Part shown: piece after piece, positions 33,918 through 42,082 of the stretch
Layout: every line of letters begins with the position of its first letter
Numbering within the stretch: position 1 is the first letter of the stretch
Assembly (NCBI RefSeq): GCF_002813135.1
Contig: NZ_PHTY01000001.1
Span: 1,297,501 to 1,361,500 of the forward strand
Source: Ulvibacter sp. MAR_2010_11
GTDB taxonomy: Bacteria > Bacteroidota > Bacteroidia > Flavobacteriales > Flavobacteriaceae
Reading direction: 5' to 3'
DNA length: 64,000 bases
Notes under the pieces: model-generated
Seen by the model: the letters and a program-made list of their open reading frames with translations, nothing else
What the model was told of the DNA's origin: nothing
Database searches by the model: none
Program-made: the position numbers and the translations under genes

Positions 33918-34241
33918 TTAGCAACATTTTTGTTCGGCCGTTTCAAAGAAATCGTGAAACAGCTCTTTTAATTTCGACAAGCGGTCTTTGTTAATAGTAT
34001 AATACTGACTTTTCCCTTCAAAATGACTTTTCAGCAGGCCGGAGTTTTTAATTACCTGTAAATGCTGTGAAGTGGTAGGCTGCGACAAACGAATAGTCGT
34101 TGCTATATCCTTACACAAGCATCCTTCACAATCCCCAATGTAATTCAGGATTGAAATCCGAGCAGGATGTGAGAGTACTTTTGCCAAATCGGCCAACTGA
34201 TTTACACCAACCGAATGAATATGTCTTTTAGAAACGCCCAT
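33918..34241 (-). CDS. arsR: ArsR/SmtB-family metalloregulator
   Basis: I chose the ATG at 34241 (MGVSKRHIHSVGVNQ); the longest frame starts with TTG inside a palindrome that looks like the operator. The winged-helix core is LAKVLSHPARISILNYI, then CEGCLCKDIATTIRLSQPTTSQHL and SHFEGKSQYYTINKDRL. The CxxCxC cluster at the recognition-helix region is the arsenite-site type of ArsR, and a C-terminal Cys pair (EQKCC) could add ligands. It should repress the operon until arsenite binds. It is the first gene, followed 17 bases later by the DUF6428 gene. Confidence 0.9.
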   Translation of the reverse strand: MGVSKRHIHSVGVNQLADLAKVLSHPARISILNYIGDCEGCLCKDIATTIRLSQPTTSQHLQVIKNSGLLKSHFEGKSQYYTINKDRLSKLKELFHDFFETAEQKCC

Positions 34242-34253
34242 AGTATAATTATT

Positions 34254-34265
34254 ATATTGCAATAT
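34254..34265. promoter_or_regulatory. Candidate ArsR operator
   Basis: A perfect 12-bp palindrome ATATTGCAATAT lies 13 bases upstream of the arsR start codon. A/T-rich palindromes in this position are typical ArsR/SmtB operators, so autoregulation is expected. Confidence 0.55.
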
Positions 34266-34286
34266 TACGATGAAAGATTGAAGTAA

Positions 34287-34319
34287 AAAAGCCTTTGAAG
34301 GTTTTTTTCAAAGGCTTTT
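34287..34319 (-). terminator. Terminator of the TM2-domain gene
   Basis: A 13-bp perfect stem (AAAAGCCTTTGAA and TTCAAAGGCTTTT) has a 7-base loop. On the minus strand the A-tract at 34281-34290 gives the trailing U run. It lies 7 bases past the stop of the TM2 gene and also insulates arsR. Confidence 0.85.
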
Positions 34320-34325
34320 CACTTT

Positions 34326-34727
34326 TTAGAACCAAGGTTTCTTACCAACCTGATAGGTTTGGTAGAACTCTTCGTCGCTTTTGGTTAGATAGATAATACC
34401 TTCTATAAGTCCAACAATACCGGCTGCCATATAGAGGAAAATTCCGAAAAACAAACATGACGTAGCAATTCCCACCACAGTCAATGCTACCAGAATAATT
34501 CCTTCTTTGTTATAGCCTAATATAAATTTATGAACCCCAAAGGCCCCTAATACAATGCCAAGAATACCCGCAAGCATCTTTTTGTTCTCGCCGGTACTTT
34601 TAGTGGCCTCATTCCAGCCTTCCTTGAATTCGTTGGCGGTGCTTTTCGCTTCTTCGCCAGCAGTCCCTGCAGCATCATCCTTTCGGTCTTTGGTGCTGTC
34701 GTATCCTTCGTTGTTGTTTTCTTCCAT
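34326..34727 (-). CDS. TM2 domain-containing protein
   Basis: This 133-residue protein has a hydrophilic N-terminus (~1-48, rich in Asp/Glu/Lys, with an ANEFKEGWNEATKST helix). The TM2 domain follows (ILGIVLGAFGVHKFILGY, then GLIEGIIYL), with two or three membrane helices. The GAFGVHKFILGY motif is the TM2 signature. Function is not established for bacterial members. It is monocistronic, ending in a strong terminator. Confidence 0.9.
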   Translation of the reverse strand: MEENNNEGYDSTKDRKDDAAGTAGEEAKSTANEFKEGWNEATKSTGENKKMLAGILGIVLGAFGVHKFILGYNKEGIILVALTVVGIATSCLFFGIFLYMAAGIVGLIEGIIYLTKSDEEFYQTYQVGKKPWF

Positions 34728-34823
34728 GAGTTTGATGGTATTTAGTTGAATGTTAAATGTATAAAAAATATTTCAAGTGCATATCCCTGAATTCCTATAA
34801 TTTAGACATTTCAACCTAAGACA

Positions 34824-35210
34824 TTACTGAAATGCGCTATCAATCGGTTCCCAAAGTTCAATTTTGTTACCGTCATTGTCCATAATCCAACCAAACTTTC
34901 CGTAATCGTAAGTCTGCATTTCCCCAATAATATTTACACCTTCTTCTTTCAGAACTTTTAGTAATTCCTCCAAATTTTCGACCCTGTAATTAAACATAAA
35001 ATCTTTTTTAGAAGGGTCATAATATTTGGTGTCTCTGGCAAACGGACTCCATTGTGTAGAGCATTTATTGCCCTGCTCATCCTTCCACCAAAAGGTACAT
35101 CCCCAATCATCGGTATTAAACCCCAGATGCTCTTTATACCAATCCTTGGTTGCCTTTGGATCCCTAGTCTTAAAGAATAATCCGCCTATTCCTGTTACTC
35201 GTTTTTTCAT
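34824..35210 (-). CDS. VOC (glyoxalase/bleomycin-resistance) superfamily protein
   Basis: This 128-residue protein has the paired beta-alpha-beta modules of the VOC fold: GIGGLFFKTRDPKATKDWY at the N-terminus and KIELWEP at the C-terminus, the latter with the glutamate metal-ligand position. GWIMDNDGNKIELWE is the usual last strand. Substrate unknown. It is 10 bases downstream of the 2-hydroxyacid dehydrogenase gene, on the same strand, and probably shares its transcript. Confidence 0.85.
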   Translation of the reverse strand: MKKRVTGIGGLFFKTRDPKATKDWYKEHLGFNTDDWGCTFWWKDEQGNKCSTQWSPFARDTKYYDPSKKDFMFNYRVENLEELLKVLKEEGVNIIGEMQTYDYGKFGWIMDNDGNKIELWEPIDSAFQ

Positions 35211-35220
35211 ACTTGAAAGT

Positions 35221-36168
35221 TTAAGAGAATGTTTTAAAGTTTAAAATTATCTTGTCGGCAATCACCTGCGCCAACTTTTCTTTGCTCTCAATTGTCCAGC
35301 CGGCTATATGCGGACTCAAAATTACATTGTCAAATGTAAGTAGCTCTTTTAAGGCATGTGGAAGCTCTTCGGAATCGAAAAGCGATTCGAACGAAGTTTT
35401 TTCATATTCAAGAACATCCAATCCGGCACCCAAAATCTTTCCATTTCGTAACGCCGAAACCAAATCGGCTGTAACTACACTTCTCCCTCTGGCGGTATTT
35501 AACAGCCAAAACGGTTTTGCAAATCTTTCTATAAAAGTACTATTTACCATTTTATCGGTACGGACTGTCAAAGGTGTGTGCAAACTAAGAACATCGGCTT
35601 CCTGCTGCAATTGTTCGAGAGAAACCAGTGTTGCCGAGCTATCACCAACCAAAGGAAGCAGGTCATAACAGATTACCCTACATTGAAATCCCCTAAGTTT
35701 TTTTGCAAAGGCTTTGCCCATGTTTCCATAGCCGATAATTCCAACGGTTTTGCCGTCCAGTTCTATACCGCGATTGGATTCTCTATTCCATTGCCCTTGG
35801 CGAATTTCGCGATCTGCCGTATTTAGTTTATTGAATAACGAAAGCAGCATGCCCAAGGCGTGTTCCCCCACTGCATTTCGGTTGCCTTCCGGCGCCGAAA
35901 TAAGCTGTATTCCCTTCGCATGTGCATAGTCATTGTCTATGCTTTCCAAGCCGGCACCAACGCGGGCGATAAACTTTAAATTGGTAGCCGCTTCCAAAAA
36001 AGCAGCGTCTATCTTAAATCTGCTTCTAATAACAATTCCTTCGTATTGATAAATAATTCGTTTTATTTCGACTTCGGAAGAGGTGTAATCTTCAACATTT
36101 ACAAACCCGGCGGTCTTTAGCTTTTCCAGCAGCAAAGGATGATTGGTATCGAGGTGAAGAATCTTCAA
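35221..36168 (-). CDS. D-2-hydroxyacid dehydrogenase (NAD-binding, SerA-like)
   Basis: This 315-residue protein has the usual two-domain fold. The NAD motif is GIIGYGNMGKAFAKKLRGF (~149-167), the catalytic Arg is in LLNTARGRSVV (~225-235), Glu is in LDVLEYEKTSF and His in SPHIAGWTIES. There is no ACT domain, so it is not a full-length regulated SerA. The specific substrate (3-phosphoglycerate, glyoxylate or another 2-keto acid) is not decided by the sequence. It is 3 bases after the cupin gene, in a compact minus-strand run. Confidence 0.88.
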   Translation of the reverse strand: MKILHLDTNHPLLLEKLKTAGFVNVEDYTSSEVEIKRIIYQYEGIVIRSRFKIDAAFLEAATNLKFIARVGAGLESIDNDYAHAKGIQLISAPEGNRNAVGEHALGMLLSLFNKLNTADREIRQGQWNRESNRGIELDGKTVGIIGYGNMGKAFAKKLRGFQCRVICYDLLPLVGDSSATLVSLEQLQQEADVLSLHTPLTVRTDKMVNSTFIERFAKPFWLLNTARGRSVVTADLVSALRNGKILGAGLDVLEYEKTSFESLFDSEELPHALKELLTFDNVILSPHIAGWTIESKEKLAQVIADKIILNFKTFS

Positions 36169-36171
36169 GGC

Positions 36172-36537
36172 TTATATTTTAGGATAATGGGTTTGTGTTT
36201 TTGCATCCTGAACGTTTCCGGTATGTTTTGTTGATAGCTTTTCGAATAAAAGCAGGTGAACTTCCTCTCCGTTTCGCGTTTTGGGGCAATGCTCCACACC
36301 TTTGGGGACGACAATAATTTCTCCGGCTTTTACAACTTGTATCTTATCTCTAAAATGCATCTCCAAAGTTCCTTTCTGAACAAAAAACAATTCATCTCCC
36401 TCCTCGTGGGTATGCCATACAAATTCGTCCTTAATTTTAGCCAAAAGCACCTGCATGTCGTCTACTAAAGCTATTTGATGCGGATGCCAATGTTTGCTGA
36501 AGGAAGTAAATTTTTGTTGAAGATTTATCGTTTTCAC
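36172..36537 (-). CDS. Cytoplasmic cupin-domain protein
   Basis: This 121-residue single cupin has motif 1 with VWHTHEEGDELFFVQKGTLEM (metal-type His-x-His...Glu) and motif 2 with IVVPKGVEHCPKT (His). No signal peptide is seen. The residues for a metal site are complete, but enzyme activity cannot be inferred. It lies 12 bases after the thioesterase gene and 3 bases before the dehydrogenase gene. Confidence 0.85.
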   Translation of the reverse strand: MKTINLQQKFTSFSKHWHPHQIALVDDMQVLLAKIKDEFVWHTHEEGDELFFVQKGTLEMHFRDKIQVVKAGEIIVVPKGVEHCPKTRNGEEVHLLLFEKLSTKHTGNVQDAKTQTHYPKI

Positions 36538-36549
36538 TACCGGGTTGGT

Positions 36550-36945
36550 TTAGAGAAACAAGGTAGTAATTTCTTCGGGGATTTTTGTGGGTCGATTTGT
36601 TTTTTGGTCCAGTAGACACCAAAGGGTACTCGCCTCTACAAGAAGTTTCTGATCTTTTATTCTGAAAATTTTAAAATTCCGCTCGCTTCGCACTCCTTCC
36701 GAGCTAGTAACCCAAGTTTCAATCTGAAGCTTTTCATCTTCAAAAGCAGCCGCCTTGTATTCAATATGATGGCGCAACACATACCAAACAAAATTCTTCT
36801 GCATTTCAAGTGAAGCTTTTGACTTCCAATGCGCTTCGGCAGCATGTATACACCATTCCAGATAGGTGAGGTTGTTTACGTGTTTACGTTCGTCAATGGC
36901 TTCATTCGGAACAATAAATTGATAGGAGAACACTTCAGATTTCAA
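36550..36945 (-). CDS. Acyl-CoA/ACP thioesterase, 4HBT hotdog family
   Basis: This 131-residue hotdog protein has VPNEAIDERKHVNNLTYLEW, the YbgC/FatM-like pattern of an Asp/Asn active-site loop, then VLRHHIEYKAAAFEDEKL and VEASTLWCLLDQKTNRPTKIP. It is predicted to hydrolyse acyl thioesters in the cytoplasm. Its ATG overlaps the stop of mgtE (ATGA-type, 36942-36945), so the genes are translationally coupled, although no functional link is known. Confidence 0.88.
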   Translation of the reverse strand: MKSEVFSYQFIVPNEAIDERKHVNNLTYLEWCIHAAEAHWKSKASLEMQKNFVWYVLRHHIEYKAAAFEDEKLQIETWVTSSEGVRSERNFKIFRIKDQKLLVEASTLWCLLDQKTNRPTKIPEEITTLFL

Positions 36946-38294
36946 AATCCTAAAATTAACTTAGCGATAAGGAAATAGGTAAGAATGCCAAAAACATCGT
37001 TACTGGTGGTGATAAACGGACCTGTAGCAACAGCAGGATCAATTCCTTTTTTGTCCAGAAGAATTGGAATAAAAGTGCCGATAAGCGCTGCTAAAATAAT
37101 TACCGCTATCAATGCGATGCAAATACTAATCGATTCAGTAATGGTGGTTCCAAAGGCAAAATGACTGATAAAAATCACCACAATTGCAATAGAAACTCCA
37201 TTGATAAGTGCCAAAACAGCCTCTTTTAAGAGCCTTCGCACAATATTCCCCTTTAAAGTATCATTGGCCAGACCTTGTACAACAATGGCGCTGGATTGTA
37301 CACCCACGTTTCCTGCAGTTGCTTGAATTAGGGGGACAAAAAGCAACAAATTAGGGTAGGTAAGAAAAATGGCTTCAAATCCCGAAATGATACTTGCAGC
37401 TCCCAGACCGCCCAACATCCCGATCATTAACCACGGAAGTCTCGCCTTGGTAAGTTTCCAGACACTATCATCGGCTTCGACATCTTGTGTAATACCCGCT
37501 GCCAATTGGTAATCTTTTTCGGCTTCGTCTTTTATAAAATCTACGATGTCATCGATGGTAATTCGTCCTACCAGAATCCCTTCGTCATCGACCACGGGAA
37601 TGGCCTCCAGATCGTATTTTTGCATGATCCGCGCGACATCTTCATTTTCTGTATGAACAGAAACATAATCTACTTTCGGGATATATATCTCACTTATTTT
37701 GGACTTTTCGGAAGCAGTTAAAAGGTCTTTTAAGGAGAGCCGCCCTTTTAATTTCCCGGCCTTATCGGTTACATAAATGGAATGTACCCGAGTTACATTT
37801 TCGGCTTGCCTGCGCATTTCCCGCACACAACCCGCAACAGTCCAGGTCTCTTTTACCTGCACCAATTCCTTGGCCATTAAACCCCCGGCAGTGTCTTCAT
37901 CGTACTTTAAAAGCTCAACAATATCTGCTTTGTGCTCTTCATCCTTTATTTTACCGATTACCTTTCTCTGTATATCTTCATCCAGTTCGGCAATAATATC
38001 GGCAGCATCATCGGTATCGAGTTCTTCCAGCTCCTTGGCTATTTCTTTGGGAGATAATCGGTCGAGAATTTTTTCACGAATATCATCGTCCAGCTCCATG
38101 AGCGCTTCCGAAGTCAATTCACTCTCCAGTAATTTAATAAGATAGGTGGCCTCGTCGCTGTCTAGCTCTTCGAGTATTTCTGCAATATCGGCAAAGTGAA
38201 ATTCATGCAATAACTCACGTAGGGCATCATTCTCCTCATGAGCAATGAGATGCTCAATATTCGAGATAAAATCAGCTGTGAGTTGAAATTGCAT
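36942..38294 (-). CDS. mgtE: Magnesium transporter MgtE
   Basis: At 450 residues it has the full MgtE layout. The acidic superhelical N domain (~1-130) repeats LEELD and [16 protein letters not shown] units. A CBS pair (~135-255, [21 protein letters not shown] and [19 protein letters not shown]) is followed by five membrane helices (~285-450), with the pore-lining segment [18 protein letters not shown] and a [12 protein letters not shown] motif. It is a Mg2+-gated Mg2+ channel in the inner membrane. Its start overlaps the end of rsmA by 23 bases. Confidence 0.96.
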   Translation of the reverse strand: MQFQLTADFISNIEHLIAHEENDALRELLHEFHFADIAEILEELDSDEATYLIKLLESELTSEALMELDDDIREKILDRLSPKEIAKELEELDTDDAADIIAELDEDIQRKVIGKIKDEEHKADIVELLKYDEDTAGGLMAKELVQVKETWTVAGCVREMRRQAENVTRVHSIYVTDKAGKLKGRLSLKDLLTASEKSKISEIYIPKVDYVSVHTENEDVARIMQKYDLEAIPVVDDEGILVGRITIDDIVDFIKDEAEKDYQLAAGITQDVEADDSVWKLTKARLPWLMIGMLGGLGAASIISGFEAIFLTYPNLLLFVPLIQATAGNVGVQSSAIVVQGLANDTLKGNIVRRLLKEAVLALINGVSIAIVVIFISHFAFGTTITESISICIALIAVIILAALIGTFIPILLDKKGIDPAVATGPFITTSNDVFGILTYFLIAKLILGF

Positions 38295-39168
38295 CGTCCT
38301 CCAGTTTTTTTGTGAGAGTAATAAATTGCGCTACAGAAAGTTGTTCCGGGCGTAGGCCAAAGATAGTATCTTCTTTTAATTTATCTGAAATATTGAAGGA
38401 TTTTAAACTGTTCCGAAGGGTTTTACGGCGTTGCTGAAAGGCAGTTTTCACAACCTTAAACAACATCTTCTCGTCACAGGCCAAACTATTGTTTTCTTTT
38501 CTTCTAAGCCGAAGCACACCACTTTCTACCTTTGGCGGGGGATCAAATACCGAAGGAGGTACCGTAAACAGGTATTCGGCATCGTAAAAAGCCTGTGTAA
38601 GCACCGAAAGGATTCCGTACACCTTGCTTCCTTCCGAAGAACAGATGCGCAGTGCTACTTCCTTCTGAAACATCCCTGTAAACTCAGGAATTCGATCACG
38701 CCATTCCAGTGTTTTAAAGACTATCTGCGTAGAAATATTGTATGGAAAATTGCCTGTAATGCCAAATTCATCTTCTTCAAACAAAGTTGAAAGAGCAAAT
38801 TTTAAAAAGTCGGCTTCCAGAATTTTTAAATTGTGATGCGGAAAATTTTCTGCGAGATATTTTATGGACTCTCTATCCAGATCCATCGCAGCCAGATTAA
38901 TGTCCTTTTCCACAAGGTATTTGGTTAGCACACCCATTCCGGGACCAATTTCCAATACATTTTTGTAGCCTCTCAGCGTGAGGGTATCACTAATTTTTTG
39001 AGCAATCCCTTCATCTTTCAAAAAATGCTGACCTAAATGCTTTTTAGCACGCACCGATCCATCCTCTTTTCGGGGAGTGCTTTTTCTACTATTTGAAGAT
39101 TTTTCTTTCAAAATATGTGTTGAGGGTTCGTCCGATTTCAAAATTTTATGCGTCGTTTCGGAATACAA
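38272..39168 (-). CDS. rsmA: 16S rRNA (adenine1518/1519-N6)-dimethyltransferase RsmA/KsgA
   Basis: The enzyme methylates two adenines near the 3' end of 16S rRNA. Motifs are [11 protein letters not shown] at the N-terminus, SAM motif [16 protein letters not shown], and NFPYNIS, the N-x-P-Y catalytic motif. The ATG frame begins with a 38-residue Ser/Lys-rich extension. A GTG codon at 39054 would start exactly at [12 protein letters not shown] and give 260 residues, the usual family length. Either start is possible, and I give the ATG form. A 23-base overlap couples it to mgtE. Confidence 0.95.
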   Translation of the reverse strand: MYSETTHKILKSDEPSTHILKEKSSNSRKSTPRKEDGSVRAKKHLGQHFLKDEGIAQKISDTLTLRGYKNVLEIGPGMGVLTKYLVEKDINLAAMDLDRESIKYLAENFPHHNLKILEADFLKFALSTLFEEDEFGITGNFPYNISTQIVFKTLEWRDRIPEFTGMFQKEVALRICSSEGSKVYGILSVLTQAFYDAEYLFTVPPSVFDPPPKVESGVLRLRRKENNSLACDEKMLFKVVKTAFQQRRKTLRNSLKSFNISDKLKEDTIFGLRPEQLSVAQFITLTKKLEDDAISTHS

Positions 39169-39373
39169 TTTTCAAGTGCTAAAACTTCGATAAGAATAGC
39201 AAATATAGGGTAAAAACCTCAGGTCAAAGATCCTTTACCCGGCATTGTTTCGTAAATTTCATGGCTTGGGTATACTAATTCAAGTATTGCAGGGTTACTC
39301 ATTGAAAGGAATTTCTCAAACCAAATTCTTTTTTAAAATTAGTTCGCTTAAACAAACCTAAATCTATCCCTAC

Positions 39374-39880
39374 ATGAATGACTTATTTGTAAGCAGAATT
39401 TCTGCTTTGGCATTAATTTGTCTTTGCTTTTCCTGTTTCCCCGACAGTGAAATTTCACCCGCACAATCAAATAACACAATTGACCTCAGTCTGGCACAAC
39501 AAACCGACTGGCAGATGGCGAATCAAGTACTCAACTTGATAAATGATTACAGAACATCACATGAGTTGACTCCCATTGAAAGCGATCCCGAGCTCGCTTC
39601 AGCCCACGCAGTCTCTCATAGTCTGTACATGATAGAGATGGATGCAATTAATCACGATCATTTTCAGCAACGGTCATCGGCACTCATGGAACAGGGAGCC
39701 GAAATGGTTGGCGAGAACGTCGCGAATGGCTATACTTCGGCTGAAGCGGTGGTGGAAGCCTGGATAAACAGTTCGGAACATCGCGCCATTTTTGAAGGCG
39801 CTTATACTCATACCGGCTTTGGGATTGTTAAGAATGCATCCGGCAAGTATTTTTATACCCTTCTGTTTTACAAGCAATAA
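39374..39880 (+). CDS. CAP (SCP/PR1-like) domain lipoprotein
   Basis: The lipoprotein signal is ALALICLCFSC (lipid cysteine ~20-21). The CAP domain follows: NLINDYRTSHELTPIESDPELASAHAVSHS, NHDHFQQR, MVGENVAN, AWINSSEHRAIFEGAYTHTGFGI and YFYTLLFY. The His and Glu of the conserved CAP cavity (HAVSHS, GENVA, SSEHR) are present. Bacterial CAP proteins are extracytoplasmic; their activity is mostly unknown. It is the only plus-strand gene between two minus-strand housekeeping blocks. Confidence 0.9.
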   Translation: MNDLFVSRISALALICLCFSCFPDSEISPAQSNNTIDLSLAQQTDWQMANQVLNLINDYRTSHELTPIESDPELASAHAVSHSLYMIEMDAINHDHFQQRSSALMEQGAEMVGENVANGYTSAEAVVEAWINSSEHRAIFEGAYTHTGFGIVKNASGKYFYTLLFYKQ

Positions 39881-39893
39881 AATTTGTTTGTAA

Positions 39894-40202
39894 TTACTGT
39901 TCGCAGATCACTTGCAATTCGGTTCTAAAGGCCACAAACTTTCCTTCAAACGGTTTGCTTTGAGCTCGAAGTTTTTGGGCATCTTCAGCGTAATAGCGTT
40001 GGAGTGTTTCTTTGCTATCGGTACGATATTGAATAGAATAGGTAATTCCGCCCATCTCTTCTTCAACCACAACTCTTGTCATAAGTGCCTTACTGAATTT
40101 TCCGGTATCGAGCATGGCCGGGATATGTTCTGTTTTCATCCACTCCAGCCAGGCATCGTGGATCGCATTTTCGACGTTTATGGTGACGTTGTAGATATAC
40201 AT
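39894..40202 (-). CDS. DUF4286 family protein
   Basis: This 102-residue protein begins MYIYNVTINVENAIHDAWLEWMKTEHIP and ends FVAFRTELQVI, the ferredoxin-like fold pattern of DUF4286. Function is unknown. It follows the TPR gene by 26 bases; in other Flavobacteriia as I remember them the same neighbour order (serS, TPR protein, DUF4286, rsmA, mgtE) recurs. It converges with the CAP gene, with 13 bases between the stops. Confidence 0.85.
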   Translation of the reverse strand: MYIYNVTINVENAIHDAWLEWMKTEHIPAMLDTGKFSKALMTRVVVEEEMGGITYSIQYRTDSKETLQRYYAEDAQKLRAQSKPFEGKFVAFRTELQVICEQ

Positions 40203-40228
40203 TGAATACTTTTATATGTCCTAAAAAA

Positions 40229-42016
40229 TTAGTTTATAGCATCTCCGCGCAGCGTTCGGTATTTTTTACGGGCTTCCACAAAGTAGATGCTGTCTGAAAA
40301 ATTGAAAATAATCTGTTCGTAATACTCCTTTGCTTTTTCGGGATTCTGAAGCTGAGTCTCGTATAATTTCGCCAAACGATAGTAGGCATCGTCCGCCAGA
40401 ATATCTTCCCTGTAGAATTCAATAAGTTTCAAATAATTTGTTTCGGCCTTGGTAAACTGTTCGGTTTTTTCATACAATTCGCCCTGCTTCAGCAGCGCTT
40501 CATCTTCAATCTTTTCGCCCTTGTGATTGGTAATAATTTCGTCCAAAGCGGCGATGGCTTCCTTATTTTTATTCTGAAAAGCCATCAAATCGGCTTTTGC
40601 GTATTTTTTAATTGCGGTTTGGGTGGAATCTTCCAACGAATTGTCCCGAATCATCAAACTCAACTGCATGGCATCGTTGGCAATGAGTTGGGACGCCGAT
40701 TTTTTAAGCACATCCAATTGAACCTGTGCCCATTCAAAATCTCCTTTAAAATAACTGGTACGCGCGACCTTGAATCGGGCCTCCTGCGCCAAGACATCGC
40801 TTTGTATTTTTTTCTGAATCTGTGAGTAATAGATCAATGCCAAATTGAATTTTTCATCGAACACTAAAATATCGGCCAACTCCATTTTTACCCTTGCTTC
40901 CTGATATTGGGTTAGATTTTCCTTTATTAATTCCTTTAAATTTGAAATGGCTTCTTCTACTTTCCCGCTCTGAAATGCTAAAAAATGATTGTAGTCTATT
41001 TGAAGCAAATAGGTGCGGGACGCTCTGCCGAATTCATTAAATAAACTTTCAAATTCTTGTTCAATTTTTGGATAGTCTTTGGGCATTGCCGTCGCTAAGG
41101 CGATTTTCATTAAAAACTGATGCCCTTGTAATTTTGCTTCCGGGGTGGCCGAATTTTCTACAACAAATTGGAGAATCTCTTTTGCATTTTCATAGTCTTT
41201 TTCGGCTATGGCAATAATTCCAACGTCTATGATTCCGCCCAAATCACTTTCTGCCGCTCGTTTATAGATTGCTTTTTCCTGGGTAAACGCCTTTTTAAAT
41301 TCCTTTTGTTGTACAAACAACCAGCTTAGCATTTGGTTGTAAAGTATATCCTGGTTTTGTTGCGACTTTTGTAAAAGGATCTTTCGCAATATACTATTGG
41401 CTTCGTTCGTGGGGTCTTCGGTAATATAAAGACTAAAATTTTGCTGCGCAGCTCCTTTGTAACCTACATTGCTTTGCATCAAGTCTATATACTTTTCGAA
41501 CATTTTTTCCAAATTCCCCTGCTCTCCGTAAATTCGTGCCAGATGTAGGTTAAAGTCCTTTTGAGAGTCCGTCTCCATAGCCTTTTCAAAAATAATTACG
41601 GCCTGGTCTAAGAGACTGTAACGCATAAAGACATCACCAACTGCATAGGCGTAATTGGGATTGACTTCTGCAAATTGTATGGCTTTGTTATAATAGACAT
41701 TGGCCTGCGTTTCGTTGTTTTGAAGCGCATAGTTATAACCCAATTCCACATAGTACTGCGGATTGATTCGACGACCTTCCACTTTTTCGAGCAAGAGGTT
41801 TTCGGCTTCAGTAAACTGTTCCATTTGCTGATGCGTCTGCACCACCATTAAAAAATAATCGGAACGCCCGGGATTTTGATCCAACAATTTGTTGAAAATC
41901 ACCAATGCCTTTTCGTATTCACCCTGGTCAAAGTAATTTTTTGCCAACAATTCGCTTTGGGCAACAACTATAGAGGTGAAGAGAAAGAAGGCCACTATGG
42001 ATAAAAAACTACGCAT
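40229..42016 (-). CDS. Secreted TPR-repeat protein
   Basis: A signal peptide (MRSFLSIVAFFLFTSIVVAQ) precedes ~575 residues of TPR units throughout. Examples are YFDQGEYEKALVIFNKLLDQNPGRSDYF near the N-terminus and DDAYYRLAKLYETQLQNPEKAKEYYEQIIFNFSDS near the C-terminus. The C-terminal units resemble the outer-membrane lipoprotein/YfgC-BamD style of repeats. It probably serves as a periplasmic scaffold. It lies between serS (66 bases) and the DUF4286 gene (26 bases), on the same strand as both. Confidence 0.85.
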   Translation of the reverse strand: MRSFLSIVAFFLFTSIVVAQSELLAKNYFDQGEYEKALVIFNKLLDQNPGRSDYFLMVVQTHQQMEQFTEAENLLLEKVEGRRINPQYYVELGYNYALQNNETQANVYYNKAIQFAEVNPNYAYAVGDVFMRYSLLDQAVIIFEKAMETDSQKDFNLHLARIYGEQGNLEKMFEKYIDLMQSNVGYKGAAQQNFSLYITEDPTNEANSILRKILLQKSQQNQDILYNQMLSWLFVQQKEFKKAFTQEKAIYKRAAESDLGGIIDVGIIAIAEKDYENAKEILQFVVENSATPEAKLQGHQFLMKIALATAMPKDYPKIEQEFESLFNEFGRASRTYLLQIDYNHFLAFQSGKVEEAISNLKELIKENLTQYQEARVKMELADILVFDEKFNLALIYYSQIQKKIQSDVLAQEARFKVARTSYFKGDFEWAQVQLDVLKKSASQLIANDAMQLSLMIRDNSLEDSTQTAIKKYAKADLMAFQNKNKEAIAALDEIITNHKGEKIEDEALLKQGELYEKTEQFTKAETNYLKLIEFYREDILADDAYYRLAKLYETQLQNPEKAKEYYEQIIFNFSDSIYFVEARKKYRTLRGDAIN

Positions 42017-42082
42017 ACGGTAAATATAACGATTTGATTTCTGAAACTATATCAAAAATAAAGCCGTTGTTGCTGTTAAGGG

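Noticed and set aside
32133-34241. Mobile element carrying the arsenic and signalling genes
   Set aside because: No transposase, integrase, terminal repeats or target duplication is visible; only the two DUF6090-like ORFs hint at rearrangement.
37777-38145. 122-codon plus-strand ORF opposite mgtE
   Set aside because: It is serine-rich shadow of the acidic MgtE domain, with no family likeness.
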